Source: Lachnospiraceae bacterium (GTDB lineage Bacteria > Bacillota > Clostridia > Lachnospirales > Lachnospiraceae). From it: DNA of 43,138 bases. The translations under genes and the position numbers were made by a program. Location of the stretch: assembly GCA_022773965.1 (NCBI GenBank), contig JALFNQ010000223.1:1-43138 (forward strand), given 5' to 3'. Position 1 is the stretch's first letter, and each line of letters opens with the position of its first letter. Below, in pieces: positions 16,460 to 24,740 of the stretch. The notes below the pieces were generated by a model. That model did not search any database, was not told the DNA's origin, and saw only the letters and a list, made by a program, of their open reading frames with translations.

Positions 16460-17434
16460 ATGATAAAGATATGTGGAACCGGCAGCGCACTTCCCGCGCG
16501 CACGGTTACAAATGACGATTTGAGTAAGATCATGGATACCTCTGACGAGTGGATCAGCAGTCGGACCGGTATCCGTGCGAGACACCTTGCAGTGGAGGAG
16601 ACAACCACCGGGATGTCTGTTGCGGCAGCGAAGCAGGCACTGGAAGAGTCAGGTCTGCAGGCAGAGAAGCTGGATCTGATCATTGCTGCGACACTTTCGC
16701 CGGATCATGTGCTGCCGACTCTGGCCTGTGAGGTACAGGCGGCAATTGGCGCGACCCATGCAGTAGCATTTGATCTGCATGCGGCATGCTCCGGTTTCCT
16801 TTTTTCCCTGAATACAGCGGCTGCATATATGCAGAGCGGGATTTATAAAAACGCGTTGATCATTGGAGCGGAGACACTCTCAAAAATGATGGACTGGAAT
16901 GACCGGGGAACCTGTGTCCTCTTTGGTGACGGAGCAGGAGCAGCCGTGTTGTGCAACCTGACAGATGATGGAACAGATGGGGGATTAAAATCCTTTGTGC
17001 AGTACTCAGACGGTGCCCGTGGCGGCGTGCTTGCCTGCGGAAACCGTCCGGTAAACCATCCTTTTGCAAACCACGAGGCGGAAAACCAATATGTCACGAT
17101 GGACGGTCAGGCAGTCTATAAATTTGCTGTAAGCACCGTTCCGAAGATCGTGACAGAGGCTGTGGAGAAAGCACATCTGACGCTGGATGATATTGATCAT
17201 TTTGTGCTGCATCAGGCAAATCAGCGGATCATTGAGTCTGTGGCGAAACGTTTGAAGCAGCCGATGGAGAAATTTCCCATGAATCTGCAGGGATGTGGAA
17301 ATATTTCTGCGGCAAGTGTTCCAATCCTATTGGATTCTTTGAATAAAAATGGTATGATAAAGACGAACGAGCGAATCGTTCTGGCTGGATTTGGCGCGGG
17401 ACTCACATGGGGAGCCGCTGTGATCCAATGGTAA
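16460..17434 (+). CDS. fabH: 3-oxoacyl-ACP synthase III
   Basis: A 324-residue initiating condensing enzyme that joins acyl-CoA to malonyl-ACP. It has the N-terminal GTGSALPARTVTNDDL, DTSDEWISSRTGIRAR, the active cysteine in DLHAACSGFLFSL, the histidine in HFVLHQANQRII and the asparagine in GCGNISAAS (more often GNTSAAS). A GGAG ribosome binding site precedes ATG16460. Its place at the end of the operon, after accDA and before the MarR gene, differs from streptococci, where fabT-fabH lead the cluster. Confidence 0.96.
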   Translation: MIKICGTGSALPARTVTNDDLSKIMDTSDEWISSRTGIRARHLAVEETTTGMSVAAAKQALEESGLQAEKLDLIIAATLSPDHVLPTLACEVQAAIGATHAVAFDLHAACSGFLFSLNTAAAYMQSGIYKNALIIGAETLSKMMDWNDRGTCVLFGDGAGAAVLCNLTDDGTDGGLKSFVQYSDGARGGVLACGNRPVNHPFANHEAENQYVTMDGQAVYKFAVSTVPKIVTEAVEKAHLTLDDIDHFVLHQANQRIIESVAKRLKQPMEKFPMNLQGCGNISAASVPILLDSLNKNGMIKTNERIVLAGFGAGLTWGAAVIQW

Positions 17435-17445
17435 AGGAGCCGAAC

Positions 17446-17886
17446 ATGAATACAGACGAGACATTAAATGAGATTCTGGTCCATCTTTTTCAGGATTTGA
17501 TGGATATAGAGGGCAAATGCCTGATCACTGAAGAATTTTCCGATATGACAAACAATGATATGCACATCGTAGAAGCAATTGGTATCGGAGAGGCAAAACG
17601 AAGCTCTGAGGTTGCAAAGCTCATGTCTGTTACGACCGGCACACTCACACGGGCTGTGGATGGTCTGGTGGAGCATGGTTATGTGACCCGAACGCGCAGT
17701 GATAAGGATAAGCGCGTTGTTTATCTGACACTGACTGAGCGCGGAAAGGCTGCTTATGCCCATCACAAACGGTTTCATGAAGAGTTGATCGCCAATGCGA
17801 AAGCCAATCTATCAGAGGAGGAACTGGCGATTTTGATTCGATCTTTGAATCATCTGAATGAGTATTTCAGAAACGCATATTCATAA
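17446..17886 (+). CDS. fabT: MarR-family regulator, FabT-like
   Basis: A 146-residue winged-helix protein of the MarR family. The DNA-binding part runs from about residue 32 to 95: NDMHIVEAIGIGEAKRSSEVAKLMSVTTGTLTRAVDGLV, then a wing with RTRSDKDKRVVYLTLTERG. Flanking helices form the usual dimer interface. Known FabT proteins repress fab genes with acyl-ACP as co-repressor. Assignment rests on gene position in the fab operon plus the FabT-type palindromes before acpP. ATG17446 is chosen because AAAGGAG lies 6 nt upstream; the in-frame ATG17407 inside fabH has no such site. The GTPase gene begins 3 nt after the stop. Confidence 0.88.
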   Translation: MNTDETLNEILVHLFQDLMDIEGKCLITEEFSDMTNNDMHIVEAIGIGEAKRSSEVAKLMSVTTGTLTRAVDGLVEHGYVTRTRSDKDKRVVYLTLTERGKAAYAHHKRFHEELIANAKANLSEEELAILIRSLNHLNEYFRNAYS

Positions 17887-17889
17887 TTT

Positions 17890-20625
17890 ATGAAAAAAAG
17901 AAGTATTGGCATCCTTGCACATGTCGATGCGGGAAAGACCACCCTGTCCGAGGGCATGCTCTTTGAGGCAGGGGCGATCCGTTCCCTTGGACGTGTCGAT
18001 CATAAGGATGCTTTTTTAGACACGGATGAACAGGAGCGGGAACGTGGTATCACAATCTTTTCCAAGCAGGCACGTTTTGTCTGGAAAGGGCGGGAAATAA
18101 CGCTTCTTGACACACCGGGACATGTGGATTTTTCCGGTGAGATGGAGCGTGTGCTGGGTGTTTTGGATGCAGCGGTGCTGGTGATCAGCGCTGTGGATGG
18201 TGTACAGAGCCACACGCGCACGCTGTGGAAGCTGCTGGCGCGCTATGATGTGCCGACATTTTTATTTGTCAACAAAATGGATCTGGGGCAGAGAGATGCA
18301 GGTGTGCTCATGCAGGAGCTACAAAAGGAGTTGTCTGATGGCTGCCAGAATTTTTCCATCAATTACGATGAGAGCTGGATGGAAAATATAGCCATGTGTG
18401 ACGAGATGCTTTTGGATTTGTTTTTTGAGCAGGGTACATTAAATGACATACAGATTGCAAAGCAGGTACAGGGGCGGAAGATCTTCCCCTGCTTTTTTGG
18501 TGCAGCATTGAAGGATATGGGCGTGCGGGAGCTGTTGGATGGTATGGAGCGGTTTTTGCCGGATCCGGCCTATGCGGATGCCTTTGGTGCACGGGTGTTT
18601 AAAATATCACGGGATGATGCCGGTGGCCGTCTCACATGGGTGAAGCTGACCGGAGGAACGCTGCGTGTGAAGGATATTCTGGATACCGGGGCAGAGGAAC
18701 CGGAAAAGGTCAATCAGATCCGCCTGTACTCAGGCACGAAATACGAGCCGGTGGAAGAAGTGCAGGCTGGAGAGGTATGTGCGCTGACAGGTCTTGTTCA
18801 CACGGCGGCAGGAGACGGTCTGGGAGTGACGACGGCTCTGGCGGCGCCCAGTCTTGCGCCTGTCATGACATATCGTCTCGTGTTGCCGGAGACCTGCGAT
18901 GCATTTGTCTTTTTAGGAAAGCTGCGGCAGCTGGAAGAGGAAGATCCGCTGCTGCATGTGATCTGGAATGAACGGGCCCGGGATATTCATATGCAGCTTA
19001 TGGGTGAGGTACAGACTCAGGTACTCAAAACATTGATCTGGCAGCGTTTCCATGAGGAGGTGGAATTTGCTGAGGGACATATTGTATATAAGGAGACGAT
19101 CGCGGCCCCGGTAGAGGGCGTGGGACATTATGAACCGCTGCGCCACTACGCGGAAGTGCATCTGCTTTTAGAGCCGGGGGAGCGCGGCAGCGGCGTCGAG
19201 ATCGGGACAGCGTGCAAGGAGGATGTGCTTGACCGCAACTGGCAGCGGCTGATCCTTACCCATGTACAGGAGCAGGAACATCCGGGCGTCTTGACCGGTG
19301 CACCGATCACGGATATGCGCATCACACTCCTGACCAGGCGGGCACATTTGAAGCACACGGAGGGCGGAGATTTCCGTCAGGCCACCTACCGTGCCATCCG
19401 ACAGGGACTGAAAAAAGCAAAGAGTGTGTTGTTAGAGCCCTATTATCGTTTTGTACTGGATGTTCCTACAGAGCAGATCGGACGAGCCATGGCAGATATC
19501 CAGCGGATGAAGGGGAATTTTGCTTCACCGGAAACTGCAGATGACGGCGTGATGACCAGACTGACCGGAACAGCGCCCGCAGAGCAGCTGCAGGGTTATC
19601 TTTCAGAAGTGAATGCCTACACGAGAGGATGTGGACGGCTGACTTTGGAGCTTTCCGGTTATGAGCCGGTGGAGGAGAGCCGTCAGGAGGAGATCGTGGC
19701 GAAGATCGGCTACGACAGCGAGAGCGATCTGGATCATCCTACCGGATCTGTGTTCTGTGCACACGGAGCGGGCTTTGTGGTACCCTGGTACGAGGTGGAA
19801 GACTACATGCATCTGGAGAGCGAATTTTCAGAAGGATCGGCAAATGGAAGCTGTATTCTCGGTCAGGTTGATATGAAAGCATACGAAGAGCAGCGTCTGG
19901 AGGAACAGGCCAGGGCAGCCGCTGCAAAGGCTGCGGCGCGAACATCCAGCACTTCATGGTCTGGTGGTTATGCGGGAGAGAAGGAGTTAGAGGAGATCTT
20001 TACGCGAACCTTTGGCGAGGTGAAGCGTCGCACCGGAGCAGGAGATACAAACCTTGGCTATGAGCGGGGAACGTCCGAAAAAACCCGTTCCTACGCTTCA
20101 AAGCTGCGCCGCCCGGAGGAATCACCGTATCCGAGAAAGCCGCTGAAAACACCGGAGGAGTATCTGATCGTGGACGGCTATAATGTGATCTTTGCCTGGG
20201 ACGAGTTAAAGGCGATTGCAGCTGAAAATCTGGACGGTGCGCGCGACCGCCTGAATGATATCCTGTGCAACTATCAGGGCTATAAGCAGTGTCATCTGAT
20301 CGTTGTCTATGATGCTTACAAGCGAAAGGGCGGCGCAGGCAGCGAACAGGATTATCACAATATCCACCTTGTATTTACAAGAGAAGGCCAGACGGCGGAT
20401 ATGTATATCGAGGAATTTGTGCGCTCCCTCGGCAAAAAAGTGAAGGTGACAGTCGCCACGTCAGACGGATTGGAACAGCTGACCGTCAGCTCCGGTGGGG
20501 CGCTTCGCATGTCATCTGCAGAGCTGCTGTTGGAGATCCGGGCAGCGGAACGTGTCATTCGCGAGGAATATCTGAATAAGGAATACCCGAAGGGCGGGAA
20601 AAATCTGCCCTTTGCAGGATTGTGA
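17890..20625 (+). CDS. TetM/EF-G-like translational GTPase fused to a Rae1-type NYN endoribonuclease
   Basis: A 911-residue two-part protein. Residues 1 to about 650 match ribosomal protection proteins (TetM/TetO) and EF-G: G1 AHVDAGKT (10-17), G2 RGITI (52-56), G3 DTPGH (74-78), G4 NKMD (128-131), then EF-G-like domains II-V ending in TRGCGRLTLELSGYEP. A charged, Ala/Arg-rich linker (about 670-755) leads to a YacP/Rae1-like NYN nuclease: YLIVDGYNVIFAWDEL with the acidic D762, LIVVYDAYKRKGG, a TREGQTADMYIEEFV block, VTVATSDGLEQ and GGALRMSSAELL. B. subtilis Rae1 cuts mRNA in the ribosomal A site. A true tetracycline resistance role is doubtful. No ribosome binding site is seen before ATG17890, only 3 nt after fabT, so translation is probably coupled to fabT. 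Confidence 0.88.
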   Translation: MKKRSIGILAHVDAGKTTLSEGMLFEAGAIRSLGRVDHKDAFLDTDEQERERGITIFSKQARFVWKGREITLLDTPGHVDFSGEMERVLGVLDAAVLVISAVDGVQSHTRTLWKLLARYDVPTFLFVNKMDLGQRDAGVLMQELQKELSDGCQNFSINYDESWMENIAMCDEMLLDLFFEQGTLNDIQIAKQVQGRKIFPCFFGAALKDMGVRELLDGMERFLPDPAYADAFGARVFKISRDDAGGRLTWVKLTGGTLRVKDILDTGAEEPEKVNQIRLYSGTKYEPVEEVQAGEVCALTGLVHTAAGDGLGVTTALAAPSLAPVMTYRLVLPETCDAFVFLGKLRQLEEEDPLLHVIWNERARDIHMQLMGEVQTQVLKTLIWQRFHEEVEFAEGHIVYKETIAAPVEGVGHYEPLRHYAEVHLLLEPGERGSGVEIGTACKEDVLDRNWQRLILTHVQEQEHPGVLTGAPITDMRITLLTRRAHLKHTEGGDFRQATYRAIRQGLKKAKSVLLEPYYRFVLDVPTEQIGRAMADIQRMKGNFASPETADDGVMTRLTGTAPAEQLQGYLSEVNAYTRGCGRLTLELSGYEPVEESRQEEIVAKIGYDSESDLDHPTGSVFCAHGAGFVVPWYEVEDYMHLESEFSEGSANGSCILGQVDMKAYEEQRLEEQARAAAAKAAARTSSTSWSGGYAGEKELEEIFTRTFGEVKRRTGAGDTNLGYERGTSEKTRSYASKLRRPEESPYPRKPLKTPEEYLIVDGYNVIFAWDELKAIAAENLDGARDRLNDILCNYQGYKQCHLIVVYDAYKRKGGAGSEQDYHNIHLVFTREGQTADMYIEEFVRSLGKKVKVTVATSDGLEQLTVSSGGALRMSSAELLLEIRAAERVIREEYLNKEYPKGGKNLPFAGL

Positions 20626-20674
20626 TGAGTGCAAGTGAAACATACTGTAAGGAAAATAAGGAGGCAAAAATGTA

Positions 20675-21377
20675 ATGGAAAAAAAATATAAGATTGATAC
20701 ACCGGAAAACAAAGTACTTTTAAAGGAGAATGCAAGAGCACTTTGGAATTTCGGACGCAGATTTCCATCAGAGGGAGGTTCTTCTTATTATCTTGGTGAT
20801 GACGGAACGCCTTGTGTGGACAAGCCGAGAGAGACATGGATCACCAGCCGTATGGTTCATTCCTACAGTATGGGAGCGATGAATGGTATTGATGGGTGCG
20901 GAGAGCTTGTGGATCAGGCACTTAAGGGATTGCGTGGAGGATGAAAAAGTCGTGCCGTATTATCAGATTGCGGCTGCCCTTTATGACCGGGCGATCGCAG
21001 ACGGCTGGAATGCAGACGGTGCACCGGGGATCGTATATACCACCGATTGGGACGGAATGCCGGTGGTACATGACAGAATGCATTGGACACTGGCGGAAGC
21101 GATCAATTCATCGGCTGTTTTGTATCGGGTAACAAACGAGACCAAATATGCAGAGCAGTACAGTATGTTTCTGGAATATCTGGATGAGACGGTGCTGGAT
21201 CATTCCTGTGGTTCCTGGTTTCATCAGCTGGATCGTCACAATCAGGTGAAGCAGACAGTATGGCCCGGAAAGCCGGATATTTATCATGCGCTCCAGGCGA
21301 TGCTGATCCCGTATAGTGATGTTTCGGTTTCTATTGCAAAGGCATGTTATAACAGGACTTTGACAGACCGTTCCTGA
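20675..21377 (+). pseudogene. AGE-family isomerase, internally deleted and frameshifted
   Basis: The first frame (20675 to about 20937) encodes the N-terminus of an N-acylglucosamine 2-epimerase-like protein: LWNFGRRFPSEGG, then ETWITSRMVHSYSMGAM. The reading then continues in another frame to 21377 with the family C-terminus: GWNADGAPGIVYTTDWDGMPVVHDRMHWTLAEA, CGSWFHQLDR and WPGKPDIYHALQAMLIPY. About 190 residues of the middle are missing compared with a YihS-type protein of about 410. So there is an internal deletion with a frame change near 20930-20940. The fragments most resemble sulfoquinovose/mannose isomerases (YihS). The start region is odd: AGGAGG is followed by ATGTAATGG, where a two-codon ATG-TAA overlaps the real ATG. 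Confidence 0.85.
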
Positions 21378-21393
21378 AAAAATACTACTTCAA

Positions 21394-21419
21394 AGTATAC
21401 TACTCGTAAGTAGTATACT
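21394..21419 (+). terminator. Perfect 11-bp hairpin before trmO
   Basis: agtatactact (21394-21404) and agtagtatact (21409-21419) form a perfect stem with a CGTA loop. A related half, aatactactt, lies just before it (21381-21390). There is no T tract downstream, so it is either a weak terminator for the pseudogene, a leader structure or an operator for trmO; its right end is 16 nt from the trmO start. Confidence 0.45.
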
Positions 21420-21435
21420 GAAAGGATTGTGATCT

Positions 21436-22119
21436 ATGAAGAGTGAAATAAAGATCATCGCACATATCAGAACCGACTTTCCAACCAAGTTTGGCATCCC
21501 CAGACAGAGCTCTCTGGCGGATGAGCTGACTGGAGAGATCATCTTTGAGCCGGAATACCGTCAGCCTGAGGCATTTCGCGGAATTGAGGAATTTTCACAT
21601 TTGTGGCTGTTGTGGGAGTTCTCCGAGGCAAAGCGGGAGCATTGGTCTGCAACAGTTAAGCCGCCCCGGCTTGGTGGAAAGGTTCGCATGGGCGTGTTTG
21701 CCACCCGTTCCCCCTTTCGCCCGAATCCCATTGGGCTCTCCTGCGTGCGTCTGGTGGAATTGCGCTTTGATGAGACGTACGGACCGGTGCTCGTTGTGGC
21801 AGGGGTGGATCTGATGGACAAAACTCCGATCTATGATGTCAAGCCATATCTGCCCTATGTGGATGCGCATCCCGAGGCAATCGGCGGTTTTGGAGACCGT
21901 GTGAAGGCCCATGAACTGGAAGTACTGTTTTTGGATGAACTGCGCGAACGGCTGCCGGAGGAAAAGCTTGCAGGTGCGATCGCATTTTTAAAGCAGGATC
22001 CGCGCCCCGCAGTTCATAAGGATCCGGCGCGTGTGTATAAGATCGCCTATGCGGGGTATGATATTCATTTTACAGTGGAAGCGGAGCGGCTGACAGTTGT
22101 TGATGTTGTGAAGCTATGA
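21436..22119 (+). CDS. trmO: tRNA (t6A37) N6-methyltransferase TrmO
   Basis: A 227-residue protein of the TrmO/TsaA (YaeB) family, which methylates N6-threonylcarbamoyladenosine at position 37 of some tRNAs with SAM. Family motifs are IIAHIRTDFPTKFGIPRQS, FRGIEEFSHLWLLWEF, VKPPRLGGKVRMGVFATRSPFRPNPIGLS and DLMDKTPIYDVKPYLPYVD. The C-terminal part (DPRPAVHKDPARVYKIAYAGYDIHF) is also family-typical. The start has an AAAGG about 10 nt upstream. It stands alone between a decayed gene and nrdD. Confidence 0.93.
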   Translation: MKSEIKIIAHIRTDFPTKFGIPRQSSLADELTGEIIFEPEYRQPEAFRGIEEFSHLWLLWEFSEAKREHWSATVKPPRLGGKVRMGVFATRSPFRPNPIGLSCVRLVELRFDETYGPVLVVAGVDLMDKTPIYDVKPYLPYVDAHPEAIGGFGDRVKAHELEVLFLDELRERLPEEKLAGAIAFLKQDPRPAVHKDPARVYKIAYAGYDIHFTVEAERLTVVDVVKL

Positions 22120-22168
22120 GACCGGAAACACGGGATTGGCGTGAAAATATGAATGTGTCATAAAGAAA

Positions 22169-22263
22169 ACACAACATCTAGTAGTTTGGATGAAATTTTT
22201 TTCAATATTTTGCAATTTGGGGCTTCCATTTTGCATATGAATCCGTTATAGTAGATGATAGTG
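22169..22263 (+). promoter_or_regulatory. nrdD promoter with two possible NrdR boxes
   Basis: A promoter TTCCAT (22224-22229), 17 bp, TATAGT (22247-22252) lies about 100 nt before nrdD. Two similar sites resemble NrdR boxes: ACACAACATCTAGTAG (22169-22184), and the reverse complement of 22248-22263, which shares a CATCTA core with the first and overlaps the -10. NrdR is known to repress ribonucleotide reductase genes through paired boxes. The spacing here (about 78 bp between centres) is longer than usual, so the operator call is tentative. The long leader (22264-22360) has no clear structure. Confidence 0.4.
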
Positions 22264-22360
22264 AAGCTGAAAGGGGTATTTTTTCGCTCTTTTTGGTGGT
22301 ATTTTAAAGTAAAATTTGCAGAACGTGCGCAGGACGTTCCTATCATAGTGGAGAAAAAGA

Positions 22361-24550
22361 ATGGCAAACTACAAGATTATCAAGAGAGACGGAAAAGAAG
22401 TGGATTTTGAGGAGGAGAAGATCGTAAATGCGATCTCCAAGGCAAATCATGAGATACAGGACATTCATAAGCTGAGCGACTGCCAGATCCGGGCAATCGC
22501 AAATAATGTAAAGAATCAGGTAGCGGAATCGCTGTACACAGTCAGTGTAGAGGAAATACAGGATCTGGTGGAGAAAGGCATTATGCAGATGCGTGGCTAC
22601 GAGGTGGCACAGAAGTATGTGCGCTATCGCTATACGAGAGAGCTGGCGCGGAAGGCAAACTCGACAGACAATGGGATTCTGGCACTTTTGGAGCGCATCA
22701 ATGAGGAAGTCAAGCAGGAGAATTCCAACAAAAACCCTGTGATCAATTCCACTCAGCGTGATTATATGGCAGGAGAGGTCAGCAAGGATCTGAGCAGTCG
22801 CATTCTGCTTCCGGAAGAGATCATTCAGGCGCATAATGAGGGAATCATTCATTTCCATGACATGGATTACTATGCACAGAAGGAGCATAACTGCGATCTG
22901 ATCAATCTGGAAGATATGCTGCAGAATGGAACGGTCATCAACGGTACGAGGATCGAGAAACCCCACAGCTTTTCTGTGGCCTGCAACGTGACCACGCAGA
23001 TTGTGGCTCAGGTGGCGTCCAATCAGTACGGTGGACAGTCATTTTCGCTGGCTCATCTGGCACCCTTTGTGGATATCACCCGCAAAAAGATTCGGGCTCA
23101 GGTGGAGGAAGAGCGCCGTGAGTGTGGCGATTTTATGGATACGGAGATCATAAACAGAGTGACGGAGCGCCGCCTGAGACGTGAGGTGGAGCAGGGCATC
23201 CAGATCATTCAGTACCAGCTCAATACGCTTATGACTTGTAACGGGCAGTCACCTTTTGTGACCGTATTTATGTATCTGGACGAGGTTCCTGACGGACAGG
23301 CGAGAGAAGATCTGGCGATGATCATTGAGGAGACATTAAAGCAGCGTATGCAGGGTGTCAAAAATGAGAAGGGTGTCTGGATCACTCCGGCATTCCCAAA
23401 GCTCATTTACGTGCTGGATGAAGATAATATCCATGAGGATTCCAAATACTGGTATCTGACAGAGCTTGCCGCGAAATGTTCTGCAAAGCGTCTCGTGCCT
23501 GATTATATCTCAGCAAAAATGATGCGTGAGCTGAAAAAGGGCAATGTTTATACCTGTATGGGATGCCGTTCTTTCCTGACTGTTGAAGAGAGCCAGAAAA
23601 ACCCTGATGGAAGCTACAAGTTCTACGGACGTTTTAATCAGGGTGTTGTCACGATCAATCTGGTGGATGTTGCCTGTGCTTCAGACGGTGACATGGATCG
23701 TTTCTGGAAAATTCTGGAGGATCGTCTGGAACTGTGCCACCGTGCACTGCGATGCAGACATGAACGTCTGCTTGGCACGCCCTCCGATGTGGCGCCGATC
23801 CTGTGGCAGAATGGTGCATTGGCACGTCTGAAAAAGGGTGAAGTGATCGACAAGCTGCTCTACGGCGGATATTCGACGATCTCTCTGGGGTATGCGGGGC
23901 TCTACGAGATGTGTGTCCGCATGACCGGCAGATCCCACACCGATCCGGAGGCAAAGCCCTTTGCACTGGCAGTGATGCAGAAGCTCAATGACAAGTGCGC
24001 AGAGTGGAAGGCTGCGGAAAACATCAGCTATTCCGTGTATGGAACACCGATGGAATCCACGACCTACAAGTTTGCAAAATGTCTGCAGCGCCGTTATGGT
24101 ATCATTCCAGGTGTGACAGACAAAAACTATATTACCAACAGCTATCACGTTCATGTGACAGAAAAGATCGATGCATTTTCAAAGCTGAAGTTTGAGGCAG
24201 AGTTCCAGAAGCTGTCTCCCGGCGGAGCCATCAGTTATGTGGAAGTACCGAATATGCAGCAGAATATTACGGCTGTGCTGGAGGTAATGAAATATATCTA
24301 TGACAATATCATGTATGCAGAGCTGAACACAAAGAGTGATTTTTGTGAGTGCTGTAACTATGATGGAGAGATTAAGATCGTGAAGGACAAGAGCGGAAAA
24401 CTGGTCTGGGAGTGCCCGAATTGCGGCAATCGCGATCAGGAGAAGCTGTTCGTGGCACGTCGTACCTGCGGATACATCGGTACGCAGTTCTGGAATCAGG
24501 GGCGTACGCAGGAGATCGCAGAGCGGGTATTGCATTTGTCAAATGAGTAA
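22361..24550 (+). CDS. nrdD: Anaerobic (class III) ribonucleoside-triphosphate reductase
   Basis: A 729-residue glycyl-radical enzyme that makes dNTPs without oxygen. An ATP-cone occupies about residues 1-95 (KIIKRDGKEVDFEEEKIVNA ... YRYTRELARKA). The core follows with FHDMDYYAQKEHNCDL, FSVACNVTTQIVAQVASNQYGGQS, TCMGCRS and ISYSVYGTPMEST. A zinc site is at the end (CECCNYDG ... CPNCG). The glycyl radical residue is G704 in RRTCGYIGTQFWNQG. A TGGAG ribosome binding site precedes the start. The activase gene nrdG, which often follows, is absent; a palindromic repeat and a c-di-GMP protein come next. Confidence 0.97.
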   Translation: MANYKIIKRDGKEVDFEEEKIVNAISKANHEIQDIHKLSDCQIRAIANNVKNQVAESLYTVSVEEIQDLVEKGIMQMRGYEVAQKYVRYRYTRELARKANSTDNGILALLERINEEVKQENSNKNPVINSTQRDYMAGEVSKDLSSRILLPEEIIQAHNEGIIHFHDMDYYAQKEHNCDLINLEDMLQNGTVINGTRIEKPHSFSVACNVTTQIVAQVASNQYGGQSFSLAHLAPFVDITRKKIRAQVEEERRECGDFMDTEIINRVTERRLRREVEQGIQIIQYQLNTLMTCNGQSPFVTVFMYLDEVPDGQAREDLAMIIEETLKQRMQGVKNEKGVWITPAFPKLIYVLDEDNIHEDSKYWYLTELAAKCSAKRLVPDYISAKMMRELKKGNVYTCMGCRSFLTVEESQKNPDGSYKFYGRFNQGVVTINLVDVACASDGDMDRFWKILEDRLELCHRALRCRHERLLGTPSDVAPILWQNGALARLKKGEVIDKLLYGGYSTISLGYAGLYEMCVRMTGRSHTDPEAKPFALAVMQKLNDKCAEWKAAENISYSVYGTPMESTTYKFAKCLQRRYGIIPGVTDKNYITNSYHVHVTEKIDAFSKLKFEAEFQKLSPGGAISYVEVPNMQQNITAVLEVMKYIYDNIMYAELNTKSDFCECCNYDGEIKIVKDKSGKLVWECPNCGNRDQEKLFVARRTCGYIGTQFWNQGRTQEIAERVLHLSNE

Positions 24551-24564
24551 AAATGTAAAAAAGT

Positions 24565-24614
24565 AATCATTGCAATTCACGGGTCAGCTGGCTGACGTGT
24601 GAATTGCAATGATT
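24565..24614. repeat. Palindromic intergenic repeat, copy 1
   Basis: Outer arms aatcattgcaattcac (24565-24580) and gtgaattgcaatgatt (24599-24614) are perfectly complementary. The centre gtcagc-tg-gctgac (24583-24596) forms an inner stem. It lies 14 nt after nrdD and has no T tract. The core with the right arm (25 nt, 24582-24606) recurs identically at 40012-40036. Confidence 0.85.
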
Positions 24615-24629
24615 CTGGGAATGTATTTG

Positions 24630-24658
24630 TGGACAATCAGTCATTCTTCTGGTAAAAT
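24630..24658 (+). promoter_or_regulatory. Probable promoter of the GGDEF-EAL gene
   Basis: TGGACA (24630-24635), 17 bp, TAAAAT (24653-24658). Transcription should start just before the small inverted repeat at 24670. Confidence 0.55.
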
Positions 24659-24669
24659 AGTAAAGAGAG

Positions 24670-24691
24670 TGTAACTGCTCGGATAGTTACA
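24670..24691. repeat. Small inverted repeat with the same ends as the 4553 element
   Basis: tgtaact (24670-24676) and agttaca (24685-24691) form a 7-bp stem with an 8-nt loop in the leader of the GGDEF-EAL gene. The outer bases equal the terminal bases of the foldback element at 4553-4695, so it may be a minimal relative. Confidence 0.5.
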
Positions 24692-24740
24692 AATTGATGA
24701 AAGAAGGAACGCAATCATTGTGTTTTGAAGGAGTGGCTGT

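Noticed and set aside
17890-20625. A straightforward tetracycline resistance gene (tetM/tetW type)
   Set aside because: The protein is about 270 residues too long, carries a Rae1-like nuclease domain and is coupled to fabT, not to a mobile element. A housekeeping or rescue role is more likely, though protection was not excluded.
22343-22966. A 207-codon minus-strand frame opposite the nrdD start
   Set aside because: Covers the conserved ATP-cone region of nrdD on the other strand and has no recognisable motif.
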